The notes: generated by a model from the letters alone, not told the origin. Shown: positions 31,947 to 43,163, counted from the first letter of the stretch. The stretch: 64,000 bases of DNA from Eutreptiella sp. 'Long Island Sound 2002' (GCA_964036045.1 OZ038382.1:116594429-116658428); one strand, 5' to 3'. Program-made: numbers and translations.

Positions 31947-32750
31947 CGGAGCCCCTGCAGCCAAGGGCCCCAGCTAGGGCGGTCGCAGGATGGTGTCCCG
32001 GGAAACGTCACACCATCCCATTCGGGGGACAATGAGCACAAAGGGATTGCCGCGGGCGGGAGGCCCGGTCTGGCACCCACGATGAAAGACAGTTGCAGTG
32101 GTAGGGTGGGGGCAAGTGAAGGCACGAACCCCTGCATCTGTCCATCCTTCGCGACCAAGAACGTATTTGATGTGCTTCATGATCTTTCTGAGAGTATCGA
32201 AGGATCACCCGGACCGCAGCAGGATGCTGCAGATGGGCAGCCTGAGCCCATTGTCCACGACCTGCACCACTCGCTTATTGAGCTTCTGGAACGGCCGGAG
32301 ACCCTGAGCTTGCACGCCGTGCGCCGTGTGGGGCGTGAGCGGCAGTTGCACCTTAAGGTCCGTGCCTTATGCGGGGAAGTGGAGAAGGTCTTCGACGTGT
32401 TGGTCGACACGGGAGCTCAGGTCAGCTTGGTCAAGGCTGGCTTACCTCCGCCAGAGTGCTTGATCGACAGTCGGAAGCCTGTCAGGCTAAAGGTGGCGAA
32501 CGGCCAGTACATGGTGGGAGGCACGAGGGAAGCAGCCATTGGGCTGCAGTTCGTGAACCACCGTGAGCTGAGCCGCCCAGACCTCGGCAAGGAAATTTCC
32601 CTGCAAGGTCGCTTCTACGAGGCCCAGATGGACTGGGACATGATCGGCTGGTTATGGCCTCATGATGGAGACGGACTCCGGCGTTCTCACGGCCCAGGCC
32701 TCAATGACCCTGTACCAGGACGACCAGCTCTCGTGGCTTTCGTCACCTGA
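31947..32750 (+). CDS. pro: Element B aspartic protease
   Basis: In the same frame as Gag. The active site VLVDTGAQVSLVKAG is canonical (DTG at about 32,406). The flap-side GGTREAAIGLQF follows. The end of the domain is broken: the frame runs on to a stop at 32,750, while the family sequence continues in frame +1 from about 32,662. This points to a frameshift near 32,650. Confidence 0.75.
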   Translation, partial: RSPCSQGPQLGRSQDGVPGNVTPSHSGDNEHKGIAAGGRPGLAPTMKDSCSGRVGASEGTNPCICPSFATKNVFDVLHDLSESIEGSPGPQQDAADGQPEPIVHDLHHSLIELLERPETLSLHAVRRVGRERQLHLKVRALCGEVEKVFDVLVDTGAQVSLVKAGLPPPECLIDSRKPVRLKVANGQYMVGGTREAAIGLQFVNHRELSRPDLGKEISLQGRFYEAQMDWDMIGWLWPHDGDGLRRSHGPGLNDPVPGRPALVAFVT

Positions 32751-33901
32751 GCACCATGTGGAGTTCCAATGGATCCACCCGGAACGCAATCAGCTCGAAG
32801 TAGCCGCGCTGGGGACTGAGCCAGCTGGGCCAGCAAACGAGGAGTACGGCGTAATGCCGGAAGTGGCGAGTCGAGTGGTTGCGGATCTGGGAGCTTCGGA
32901 TCTTACCCTCGATGCGTTCTCTTTAGGAACCTCCGCCCATCTTCGGGGTTTGCGTGAAGTACTGGAGCGCCCAGGACTCCGCGTGGAAGAAGCACTGGGG
33001 TCCGCATCAGGGTTTGATGTGGATCCATTGCCCCCGATGTGACATTCTAAGGGCGGTATCGAGGATTCAGAAGGACCGCTCCAAGGCAGTGCTGCTCGTC
33101 CCTATGGGATGCACCGAGGAGGAAAGCACCCGAGATTGGGTGGTCTCACTGACCAACATGACCTTAAACAAGGTCGTCCTACCCGCTGGCGAGAGTGTCT
33201 ATCAGGACGCTAAGGGACAGCCCATGCCACCCCAGAGATGGCCAACAGAATTCCACTATGTGGATGGGGGCCTTGAGCAGGCTGACACCACGGACTTCGT
33301 GTGTGTCAACCGCATCATAGCGGAGCCATGGCGGCAATGCTTTGCGGTTTCCCCTGTTGACATCGGAGAACCGGAGGACCTCCTCACTGAAGAGGGACTG
33401 GACCTAGTTCAGGGGTATATGGATCAGCCCTTTCACGACTGGGGAAGCCAGAGTGAGGGGAAAGGCCAGGACAAAGCCTGGTGGGAGGTGGAATCCATCG
33501 TCTCCGGTTCCCCTGATGGGAATACCTTCGTAAGGAGGGTACTGGACCACATGTCCAGCCAGGACGAGCCAATCGGCGGGAACCTGCGCACCTTTGGTGA
33601 CGTGCTCCCAGGCAAGACCAGAGATGGCCCTTTGGGCCACCTGGGAAGACCAGCAGAGCCGAAACCATGCGGTGACAACCCGCAAGTAAGCTCAGTGGTT
33701 CAGGTGCCCAGCAAGGCCAAGGCGGGGTCCGATGAGTGCCCCAAGATCCAGGCATTGAGGGCCAGGCTGAAGCAGAAGTATCGGGATACCTTCTTCAGCG
33801 GAAAACCTGTGTTTCCCCCACTGGTGCGTGAACCGTATGGCGAGGCCAAGATACGACTGAAGCCGACCCCCGTGTGTACCCACACCAGGAGTTCGCCCTG
33901 A
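32662..33901 (+). CDS. Element B methyltransferase-like domain and linker to RT (frameshifted)
   Basis: Frame +1 (32,662-33,042) carries the end of protease and the start of an inserted domain (LTLDAFSLGTSAHLR). Frame +2 (32,954-33,901) carries the rest (KHWGPHQGLMWIHCPRCD, RSKAVLLVPMG, VLPAGESVYQD, WPTEFHYVDGG). Element by element this aligns with regions of C and D that hold an NPPF motif. Here that position reads HCPRC (33,026-33,040), so catalysis is not expected. The NPPF form resembles the Dam-like domain of DIRS retroelements. The function in this element is unknown. Confidence 0.6.
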
Positions 33902-35115
33902 GGGGCGAGAGAAAGGAGGCCAAGGAGAAGATCCTCCGTGAATTCATCGAGAGGGGCTGGCTTGAGCCATGCCACTCCGAGTGGGCCTCCCGGTGCTTCG
34001 TCGTCCCCAAGAAGGTGGCCGGAGAGTGGCGGCTCGTGGTCGACTACCGCGGCCTAAACGCCCAAACGCAGCATGACAGCTATCCGCTGCCCCTCATTGA
34101 GGACATGCTGCAAAAACAACACCGGCGGAGGATTTTCACAGTGATTGACCTGAAACATGGTTATCATCAGATGCCTCTTGCCGAGGAGTCCCGTGCTTGC
34201 ACAGCAATAAGCACACCACTTGGACCCCTCCAGCGGAAGGTGATGCTCATGGGCGTTACCAAGGGCAATGCAGCTTTTCAGCAGATGCTGGGGAACCTGC
34301 TTGAGCCGGTGCGTGACTGTGCGGACCCCTTCGTGGAAGACGTGATCGTCGCGTTCGGGGACCCCAGTATGAGCTATGAGGGGCTCCTGGAGGCACATGA
34401 GAGGGACGTCACCAGAGTGCTGGACCTTCTGGTTCGGCACAAGCTCACGGGCAGCATTGACAAGGCCACCATTGCGGTGAGCGAGGTAGTCTTCGCTGGC
34501 CACGTAGTTGGGAACGGGCAGCGCAAGCCCATACCTGGCAAGGTGGCTGCGATTGAGCACTGGGAAAAGCCCAAAACGGTCTCTGAGCTACGGGCGTACT
34601 TGGGATTCTGCAACTACTACTCGGGGTATATCAAGATGTATGCCGAGTATGCAGCCCCCATGACGACCATGCTCAAGGGCAACCGAGAGGAGACCAAGAA
34701 GGGGTCCAAGAAGGCTCTGGTCTGGAATGAAGAGTCCGACCGTGCCTTTCAGGGGATGAAGCAGGCGCTGCTATCCGCAGTGGGTCTGCACCTCCTGGAT
34801 CCTGACCAAGGGTTTGTCCTGCGCACCGACGCTTCCGACTACGCCGTTGGGGCTGTGTTGGAACAAGTGCTTGACGATGGGAGGCAGGTGCCGGTGGCCT
34901 TCTGGAGCCGAGTCCTGGCGGAAGGCCAGAGACGGACGTGGACGCCCCGAGAAAAGGAGGCGTATGCCATCGTCATGGCTCTCAGGAAGTGGGCTGGGTA
35001 CATAGCCCTCCATCCCATCACCGTCTGCACCTACCATCAGAGTCTGCAGTCGTGGCACAAAGAGCAGGTGGACACCCCCTTCTGGTCCCGCCTCCCGACG
35101 GGCAAGATGGCATGA
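33874..35115 (+). CDS. pol: Element B reverse transcriptase and RNase H (degenerate active sites)
   Basis: The 413-codon frame shows LVVDYRGLNAQTQHDSYPLP and IDLKHGYHQMP. The catalytic box reads FVEDVIVA near 34,330 where [YF]VDD is expected, so one Asp has become Glu. RNase H has the first Asp (LRTDASDYAVGAVL) and Glu (EKEAYAIV), but reads TYHQSL where TDHQSL is expected. A one-base gain in the C-run near 35,075 throws off the frame: the other frame reads SGPASRRARWHETLAKFD. The domain is therefore decayed but clearly recognisable. Confidence 0.85.
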   Translation: MYPHQEFALRGERKEAKEKILREFIERGWLEPCHSEWASRCFVVPKKVAGEWRLVVDYRGLNAQTQHDSYPLPLIEDMLQKQHRRRIFTVIDLKHGYHQMPLAEESRACTAISTPLGPLQRKVMLMGVTKGNAAFQQMLGNLLEPVRDCADPFVEDVIVAFGDPSMSYEGLLEAHERDVTRVLDLLVRHKLTGSIDKATIAVSEVVFAGHVVGNGQRKPIPGKVAAIEHWEKPKTVSELRAYLGFCNYYSGYIKMYAEYAAPMTTMLKGNREETKKGSKKALVWNEESDRAFQGMKQALLSAVGLHLLDPDQGFVLRTDASDYAVGAVLEQVLDDGRQVPVAFWSRVLAEGQRRTWTPREKEAYAIVMALRKWAGYIALHPITVCTYHQSLQSWHKEQVDTPFWSRLPTGKMA

Positions 35116-36447
35116 GACCTTGGCCAAGTTCGACCTCACGGATGTGTATGTTTTTGGCAAGGACAACACCGTGGCGGACTGTCTCAGTAGGTCGGCCTAT
35201 CCCGCCAGCAAAGGCATGACGGATGTCCCCGCCCATGGCGATGAGGCTGAGACCGCTGAGGCCAAGAGAATCATAGAAATGGAGCGCCTGATGGAGGAGG
35301 AGGGTGTTAAATGCTTCGTCGTCATGGCTGCGGATGCCCCCCTCGGAACAAGGATGGGCAGAGCGGTCAGAGTACTCGCTCCTGAGGGAGCTGAGTCCGA
35401 CAAGCACCTCTTCCCTGAATCTTGCCTCCAGGACGACTGGACCGACGACTACGCCAAGTCTGAGGCCTTTGAGGCCGAATTCGGGGCTGTGACCGACCCT
35501 GATGTCGGGCAGAAGTGGCCAAAGGGGCTGACTGAGGAGGATGGCAAGCTCTACCGGAATGGTAAGCTGCTGGTCCCAGAGTCCCGAGTGCTCGAGCTGT
35601 GTCAAGCTTGGCACCACCACATGATGCACCCAGGGGTCAGGAAGCAAGCCCTGGATATGCAGCGCCGGTTCGAAATCGACCAGATCAGTCTCTACGATGC
35701 TATCAAGAAGGTCAGAAAGGGTTGCTCGGTCTATCAGGCCTGCAATCCTGACAACAGGAATGTCAAGGGGGAAGGCCAATGGACTCTGGTGCCTGACCAG
35801 CCCATGGAGAGCGTGGCCATGGACGTCTTCTCCATGCCCGAAGTTCACATAGGGAAGGAGACCTTTGACTGTGTGATCCTTTGTGTGGACCGCCACAGCT
35901 GCTATGTAGTAGCCGTTCTGGCACTCAAAAAGGGGTTGCTTGCCAAGGAGGTGGCAGTAATGATGATTCGTCATTGGCTGACCGTCTTTGACATCCCCCG
36001 CACCATTTGCAGTGACCGAGGGCCCCAGTTTACTGGTGGCTTGTTCAAGGCCATGTGTTCCCTCATGGGAATACGTCATGCCAAGAGCGTTGCCTATCTC
36101 AGCCGGTCTAACGGCCGGGCTGAAGTGGCTGGACGACAGCTGTTCGAGAAGCTACGCAAGATTCACATCACCAATCCACGTCGGAACTGGTTTGAGGAGA
36201 TGTGGCCCGCTCTGAAGGCCCATCATGACACCCCCACTCCGGGTGGTTTGTCCCCTCACCAGATTTTGTTCGGCAGGGACCCCCTGGGTCGGGGACGTCC
36301 CTTGTCGGGTGATGGTATGGCCATGGACGCCAAGGAATTCTCTGCGCGGCAGGAGGAAACGGCGCGGGACATCCGCCAGCAGCTCGAGAAAGAGCATGCT
36401 GAGCGTCAGAAGAACGCGCAGAGCTCGACAGCGCAAAAGTTCAGGGT
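35116..36447 (+). CDS. int: Element B integrase (interrupted by a SINE)
   Basis: The frame opens with the RNase H/connection end (NTVADCLSRSAYPASKG), then the HHCC zinc domain (WHHHMMHPGVRKQA, KGCSVYQAC). The complete DDE core follows: VAMDVFSMPEV, TICSDRGPQFTGG and NGRAEVAGRQLF. It then reads HTTPTPGG-type substrate motifs (LSPHQILFGRDP). Just after AQKFRV the frame enters a SINE at 36,448 and ends artificially at 36,499. The family frame resumes beyond the SINE. Confidence 0.88.
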
Positions 36448-36752
36448 AAAGGTAAAGGTAAGTTGCTCGGGCGATCTCCGAACTCCAGCGTATCAGTGAT
36501 CACTACCTGTCCCTCGCAGCATCCCTTCCGGCTCGCGGGGTCACCGACACCCTAGCGCCTAGGACACTGCGTTCCTCTTGCACCGGGGTTCGAACCGAGC
36601 GCAGCATCCCTTCCGGCTCGCGGGGTCACCGACACCCTAGCGCCTAGAACACTGCGTTCGGCCTCCACCGGGATTCGAACCGAGCACCTTTAGTTCAGGC
36701 GTCATGTGCATGACCGCTGAACTACGAGACCTTCTCCGCAAAAGTTCAGGGT
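36433..36752 (-). mobile_element. tRNA-derived SINE with 15-bp target-site duplication
   Basis: GCAAAAGTTCAGGGT occurs at 36,433-36,447 and exactly again at 36,738-36,752, bracketing a 290-bp insert that splits the integrase frame. On the minus strand the insert starts with a tRNA-like head. TAGTTCAGCGG (36,714-36,724) matches the A box, GGTTCGAATCC (36,671-36,681) the B box, and an anticodon-like stem CGCCT/AGGTG lies between. An 84-bp segment is duplicated in tandem (36,517-36,600 and 36,601-36,684). The tail ends in repeated CTTTAC units. SINEs are mobilised by a LINE enzyme. No partner is seen here. Confidence 0.88.
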
Positions 36753-37239
36753 GGGATACCCGGTGTGGGTGATCAGACCCCGCCCTATGGGCACCCACCG
36801 CACCAAAACCTGGCTCACACCCGGAGAAGTGGTCCGCAGGATTGGTGAGGACACCTACCGCATCAAGGTTGGTCACTGACAGTTCCGGGAGCGCCACGAG
36901 AGTAAGCTCCGTGTGCGGGGACCTGACCTCCGTGGCAAGCATATGTCCCTGGACTATGCCGCACATGAGGCTGATTCGGACGACAACTATGCTGAGCAGG
37001 ACGACTATACCGTCGAGAAGATCCTGGCCCAGCGTCCGAAAGCCTCGGCACCCGAAGGCCTGGAGTTCAAGGTACATTGGCGAGGCTTTGGGCCGTCCCA
37101 CGACACCTGGGAACCCGTCTCCCCGTTCGTGCCGCGGATTAATGCCCCCTTTATGGATTACATCCGCAAGCACAAGACCAAGCTCCATGTTACGGACTTG
37201 GCTGCACTCAGCCGGGCGATTGCAGCCAGAGGCACCTGA
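36738..37239 (+). CDS. int: Element B integrase C-terminus and chromodomain
   Basis: After the SINE the frame resumes in register with the SH3-like domain (GYPVWVIRPRPMGTH, RRIGEDTYRIKVG). A TGA at 36,877 interrupts it. The chromodomain is intact (YTVEKILAQRP, KVHWRGFGPSHDTWEPV), with the aromatic and Glu positions typical of chromoviral chromodomains. It ends at 37,239. The chromodomain would bind modified histone tails and direct integration. Confidence 0.85.
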
Positions 37240-38728
37240 TCACCGCCCTGGGCTCTCCCCTGTGAGCATCGCTGGACTTTCCAGTGTAATTTCGGAATCC
37301 ACGCTGCATGACATTGCAGGGCATATCAATGCTTATGGAGTGGATTGTGCCCACGCTGGATGGTCAGTTCAGGCTTAGATGCTTTCGGCAAACATTGTCC
37401 GTAAGCATTTTCCTGCTGACATTTCCCTGGCAGGCTTGGACGGCCGCACCTCCCCAGTGTGCATAGCCCCCCCTTCATTATTCCAGTCTGAGCCCTTAGG
37501 GCCCATACGACGTTGCGCAACGGATGCCGCTGTCATCGGCATTGCGACTTTTGGGTGTGCTGTCTGGTCCCATGGCACTTGCGGGATCCAGACCAGTCTA
37601 CGTGTGTCTGCAGACTATATATGGCCTGAACTCAGGCGTCTTTCTGTCCACCCTCCTGGGTATTCCTTATCCTGACCGGGGCGTGGTTTGGCGCTCTATC
37701 CAGAGTGTGTTTACACGCCTATTTACCTGTTTCTTGCTCACTTTTCCGCCCCCCAGGATGTGTGCATCTGTATGTTAAGTGTTGTCAGCCCATCACCGAG
37801 ATATGGACTGTTTTTCCCCCTGAAGGGACACGAATCTGAATACGAAGGCGCCCTGAGTCGCTGTTCAAATTTTCTCACATAAGGTCCAGCCTGGACCAGT
37901 ACCTAAGTACAGATTGTCATGTTTGAGTACCCATGATACTGTATGCCCCAGTGGCTGTGATGTGCTGAGATCCTGATGGCGCCAGGCGGGAAGCCCAGTT
38001 GCCTGACTACACTCCCAGCGGTCCGCCACTGTCAGTCCCAGTGTGAGCCTACCGACTCGCAGACGCACTTGCGGTCGGGTGGCGACCTCCGGTGTCCTGA
38101 CCTCGGTCAGTCTGCCTGGGAAACTGGTGGTTTGAGGAGTCCACGCCTCCGCCCAAACTGCACCGGCACTCCCCCATGCATGGCCTTCGTGGTAATGGGG
38201 CGGGGGAAAGGACGGCCTTGATGCCCGATCCCTTATGGAGGAGCTCGTTCGGCTTTACCACTCTGGACTCGCGTCGTGGATATGGACATAGTGCGCCCAA
38301 GGAAGGACCCGTGGGGACTCTCCCTGAGCCTGCGGCCTTGGGAAGCCTGGGGTAGCCTGATGGATCTTCGTGGTCGCTTTCGACCTCTGGGACCACCTCG
38401 GTCGTCGTGTGGCGCCTATGTTGGCCGTGTATGCCACTGCCACTGTGGTAGTGACCGTCGCAGCCGGCACCCGGTGCGCCTGGTATGGGTTAACGGGTCC
38501 TTTTGATGCCGAACAATCGCCGCCAGGACCCAGGCCTTGATACTTGATACTATACATGCACTACAAGCTTTTACGGTGCCATACATGTCTAGCCGTGAGT
38601 GGCAATGGGCAAAGTGACCCACAGCCAGCCTGGAGTGTGAGATGTGACATCCCCCCCCCTTCAGGGTACGGTCCTGGGTACCCGCTGCCATGCTTGGGTG
38701 TTATCGAGCCCGCCCCCAGGGTTTGCTC
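37240..38728 (+). other. Element B 3' untranslated region
   Basis: About 1.5 kb between the chromodomain stop and the polypurine tract. Open frames on both strands are short and of no recognised family. No tandem repeat was noticed. Confidence 0.5.
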
Positions 38729-38740
38729 TAAGGAGAGGGG
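38729..38740 (+). promoter_or_regulatory. Element B polypurine tract
   Basis: The purine run AAGGAGAGGGG directly precedes TGAAGCGG of the 3' LTR. It fixes the LTR boundary and element polarity. Confidence 0.7.
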
Positions 38741-41700
38741 TGAAGCGGTACCCAGAACCTATGGCCCATGGCCCGGAGGCCTGTGAGCCGTCACACCCGT
38801 GCGGAGCCACACCGGTGTGTCAGCGGAATATCCCTGTTCTCTAATCCGCGAAATCTGGAATCCGATTTCTCACCATTAAATCGATGTAGAATTACCATAA
38901 TTTTATTGTTATGGTCGTTTTTTGGTCAGAAATCGGTGAAATACCGATTTCTACCGCGATTTCTAATTGTCGTGAAATCGCCGCTTGTTGTTGCCTGCTC
39001 GCGCGCCTTCGTCGCTTCTCCGTGGCGAGTTTTTTGATGGATTTTTCCCGAGTACCTTTGAGGTTCTAAAGGAAATCAAGGGCTGGATCCAGAGGGTTTT
39101 CCTTCTACTTTCATCTGGTGTGTTCACCAGAATTTTTGGCCGTTGCGTCTGAGAGAAAATCAGCGCACAAGCTTTTCCGTCAATCGCTCAAACTCATGGT
39201 TCTCAAGGACCATGAGTTTGGACAGAACCCTACATTCCCCCCCTATGCCTTTCATCCGTGCCCCTTTCACATGGGCATATCAAGTTGAATAGGGAAGAGG
39301 GCAATAGGGATGTTTCAGGCAGCCTATGGGTTTCGCAAACCAAAGTCGTTTGCATGCGCAAACGCTAACTTTGTGGCCTTGTGAGCATGAACGTTAATAA
39401 CCTAACACAATGCTCACAAGACCAAGAGCCCACGGTCATTTTTGATTTTCGAGCCAACACAACGATGGCTCCACGCAATTCAATGCGTACCAAAACTCTA
39501 TTTTCGAAAAAGGGCAAGTTTTGGTCGAAAATTAGGCCAAAATGGCCAATCCCCCGAGGCTCGTACTCGAAGCCTCTGGAGAGTTGAGTCTTGAATCAAA
39601 GCAATATGTAAAGTAGAGACCACGAAGAACATCCTGGATGGCTTGATTGATTTTTGCAACCTTGTCTTCTATTTGTTATAATGTGGCCTTGTGAGCACGC
39701 GTGCCATACTGCCTCTTGGCACACGCGCTCATATGCAAGCACTAATGACATGAGTGGGCGGAGACCATCTAACCATAGTGGGCATATTTGATAGGACCTA
39801 CTATTGGCCTACTCCAAAAATGTTTGCTCCTATTTTCGTTCCTCAATGACCCAAAGATATGTAGATACCAATATCGCCGATATATGCACCTTTTCCCATA
39901 AATAGTGTGCTTCAAGGATTGAGGTGTTAAAAATGTTTCCATTATGCTTTGAACCTCAACCCGTGTTGCAAAAGGGAAGCAAAGCTTCAGCTTGCATCCA
40001 TGCAAAGGCCCGAGGCTCCTTTCTCTTGTGATATGGAGATACGATTTTTCGAGTGACCACTTTGGGGTGAATTTTGGCCGTTTTGCCCAGAATGGCCACA
40101 AACCCCTTCTCCCCCTGATTTCACCCCCGAAGTTGCGTGCGCCACTTGACCAAGGGTAAGGGCGATTCGGAGAGGGCACATAAACCCGCATCGAATGGGG
40201 TGTTTCCCCATGTGGCCTCTCCCCTCGAAGGGAGAGTTGTGAGTCACCCAATTTGGGGTATGTTGCCATTCTGCCCGGTTTGTGCGTCACTTTCCCTCCA
40301 ATGAGGGAAATAGCTAGAGGCGACCGTGAAGGTTGGCAAGCGACATAGATCCCATCCTAAGTCCCATGTGTCTCTAGCATCTTTGGTTGAAAGGATCCTC
40401 GCCGTGGCCATGGAGATAGGGAATCATGAGTGCGGGCCATTTTGGCCAAATTTCACTGTTTTTGCCATTGTATGCCGTATTGGAACTACCATATCTCCAT
40501 GAAGCAAGGGACCTAGCCAGAAGAAAGGGCAATTATTGTAGCATATGACCAAGGGTTGACCACCATTGAGTTTCATATTTGCCCCTCCGGCTCATCCGGA
40601 GTTAATTAACTTTTGGTGCGATCCATGATCCCCCCCTTTGCACCGCATGCTGCTTTCTGCCCCATCCGTGTGTTCATTCCCTCGGTGAACAGTAAGCAAC
40701 CAGTGTGACAGCAAGCCATAACCCAGGTCATGGGACCAAAGAGGATATCAAGGGTCGTATATCAAGGCTTGGCGCGACAAAATTGCCAAGGTTTTCTACC
40801 CTGGCCGGTCGCCCGAGACGGCCGATTTTGCCATTTTGGCATTTTCGGACCCAGTTTGGTTCATCACCACGCCGAGGCCTATGGAGATCCTTGAGAGCCA
40901 AGTACATGTGAGTCTCTGTTGGACTCCCAGTGGACTGCATATGGAATGGCGGATCTGATCTCTGACCCGGCGTGGAGATATACCATTGAGGACACCCCCA
41001 ATCTTGGCTCATTTTGAGCAACCAAAATGACCCCCTTTTGGGACCCCAATTTCACCCCCCCCGTGTGGTCAATTGGCGGCCCCATATCTCTGTGCCCATG
41101 AGGAGCCCAGACCCAATACCAAGTCGTGCACTCAGTTGTAGGTCCTAGGTCCTGCCTTCTATCCTGTGAGCCATTGGCCTTGCCCTGGCCGGGCGAGCAT
41201 TTTGGTGATTTTGGCATCATGACCCCACTTGGCGAACCCGTGGTGCCCTGATGCCGGGGCCTCAGAAGGAACCAGGTTGAGTGAGGGCTCTGGAGAGTTC
41301 GTACTCGAAGGGCATTCGGTCAGTTGCCTCGTCCCTACCTCTGGCGGGTCCGAAAAAGGGGTCAATTATGGAGTTTTTTGAGCTAACATCAGTCTGGGCT
41401 GAGACCGCCCATTTTCAGCTACCAACTCCTAGGGGATAATGGCGGGGCTCCATCTCCGACTCAGAATGAAGTTGGGACTCGCCGTTAGGGGACCATGGGG
41501 AGCTACTGTTGGTGGGCCTTGGAGCCACTTGGTTCCCAGGAGCTCGCCTGTGGCTGGGCGGGACGTCCTCCCCCATTTGCAGGGTTTCAGGGTCCGAACT
41601 GAGTAGGGCATGGGTTGTGTTTGAGCCCCCGCCCCTGCCAGCGACTGAGAGGGTCGGACCTGGGATTGGGAGATGAGTTGGGACTGGATGTCTATTGTTC

Positions 41701-41926
41701 TGTGATGCCCTTACCCCAGTCCAGTCTTAACCCCATGTGTACATATCTTGATGTGTTGCTGTACATACTTCTGTTCCCTTGTTTCAGAGTGGCAAGGATC
41801 CTGAAACGCTTTGTCACATGACACGAGCATGAGGATGCCCTTGTGAGCGCAGTGCTTTGCCTGCCAGCTTGCTTATGCGTGTCTGCCGCAGCGTCCCTTT
41901 GCCAGCTCCCCCACGGGAACGCGTCA
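38741..41926 (+). repeat. Element B 3' LTR
   Basis: The uninterrupted 3,186-bp LTR has TG...CA ends. It contains the empty version of the site that element A occupies in the 5' LTR (GACCAAGGGTTG at about 40,548). It is followed by the ATAG target duplication. Such long LTRs are unusual for Ty3/gypsy. No coding content is supported. Confidence 0.9.
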
Positions 41927-41930
41927 ATAG

Positions 41931-42670
41931 TACCTGATTAGGACCTTCGGTCCGACGTCAGCGAAGCCCGGTCTCCGGGAGTCACGCCCAGGGAGAGAAG
42001 TGAGACACATACAGACATACGTAGCACACTTAGGGGTATGGTAAACCCTGTAAGGAAGGGTAGAACCCCAGGGGTCTGGACCAGTCAGGGGTCCTAACCG
42101 TGGGTACGCTTCTCCCCAAGGAGGGTGGACACACCTTGCTTCATAACACCTTGCTTGTCATTCCCCCCTGGAGTAGTAAGCGACCGCTCTTTGTTGGCTC
42201 CCCAAGGTCATTACATCAGGGCAGCTCCCATGCAACACATGGTCAACAAGGCAAACACTCGCTGGATGGCTGCAAACCTAATAAGCGGCCATCTGGCTCA
42301 CGCTGGTAACCACAGGCATGGGACTGCAGGGCACAGCCATGGCAGGAGCAGTGCTCCGCAAGCAGTGGATGTTTAGGTGTCTGGAGTGCCCGACCCGACT
42401 CAGGGTGGAAGTTCGTACATTCACCGTAACTGGACCTCTACAGGATTTCTGAACCTGTCCTGGCACACACTGAGTACGCCTAGCTATTCAGCACAAGAGT
42501 GCTCATTGCTCCTTGGAGGTTAGAAAACAGTAAATAGGTAGGCACAAGAAGATTAGTTTTTCTTCTTCCGCTGGAACGTGGAGGCGGTTCATAAGGGTGC
42601 TGTTGGCGTGGCTGCCTTGGATGTTAGCCATGGAGCAGATGGGTCGCGGGTAGTGTGCTAGTGTGCTGTA
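41931..42670. other. Flanking sequence downstream of element B; no gene seen
   Basis: This continues the pre-insertion sequence that ends at 13,810. Only short unrecognised open frames occur. Confidence 0.35.
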
Positions 42671-42682
42671 TGTGCAGTGTTC

Positions 42683-43007
42683 TTGGCCACTTGGCTCCTG
42701 TTCACCGTTTTGCCTGCTCCATGTGTTGTGTTGTGCGTTCGGCCTCCTTGGTCACTTAGCTCCTGATCACCGGTGTGCCCGCTCGGTGTGTTGTGTTGTG
42801 TGTTCGATGTCCTTGGCCACTTGGCTCCTATTCACCGGTGTGCCTGCTCGGTGCGTGCTGTTATGCGTTCCCTGTCCTTTGCCACTTGGCTCCCGCTCAC
42901 CGCTGTGCCCGCTCGGTGTGTTGTGTTGTGCGTTTGGCGTCCTTGGCCACTTGGCTGCTGTTCACCGGTGAGCACATTCAATGTGTTCTGTTGTGTGCTC
43001 CCACGTC
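42683..43007. repeat. 65-bp minisatellite, 5 copies
   Basis: The unit starts TTGGCCACTTGGCTCCTGTT and contains TGTGTTGTGTTGTG. Copies start at 42,683, 42,748, 42,813, 42,878 and 42,943, exactly 65 bp apart, and a sixth degenerate start lies at 43,008. Because 65 is not a multiple of three, the Cys/Leu-rich open frames over it change frame from copy to copy and are not genes. Confidence 0.9.
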
Positions 43008-43163
43008 TCTGGCCGTTGGAGGTGGATGGGGCATATGGTGTATTCGGGGGGTATGTCTATACCTCGTCCGTTGTACCAGCTTGCCACCCTGTCCAGGGGG
43101 GGCAGTTGTTCAAGTAAGGCGGCACGTCATGTTTGTAGGTGTAATGGCAGCAGGAGGGGGTGA

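Larger units (their letters stand above)
13811..41926 (+). mobile_element. Element B: chromovirus (Ty3/gypsy) with about 3.2-kb LTRs, carrying nested element A
   Basis: Long direct repeats at 13,811-27,286 (interrupted by element A) and 38,741-41,926 flank a gag-pol coding region on the plus strand. Both repeats start TGAAGCGGTA and end GCGTCA. The outer flanks carry the same 4-5 bp, AATAG at 13806-13810 and 41926-41930, with ATAG the minimal target-site duplication if the LTR ends in CA. A purine tract precedes the 3' LTR. Without element A the unit is about 17.8 kb, with an 11.45-kb interior. Gene order is gag, protease, a methyltransferase-like domain, reverse transcriptase, RNase H, integrase and chromodomain. 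It is dead by stops, frameshifts and a SINE insertion. Confidence 0.9.

Noticed and set aside
36520-36737. A functional tRNA gene
   Set aside because: The T-stem has a mismatch, the anticodon loop lacks U33, and the sequence is the head of a SINE with target-site duplication.
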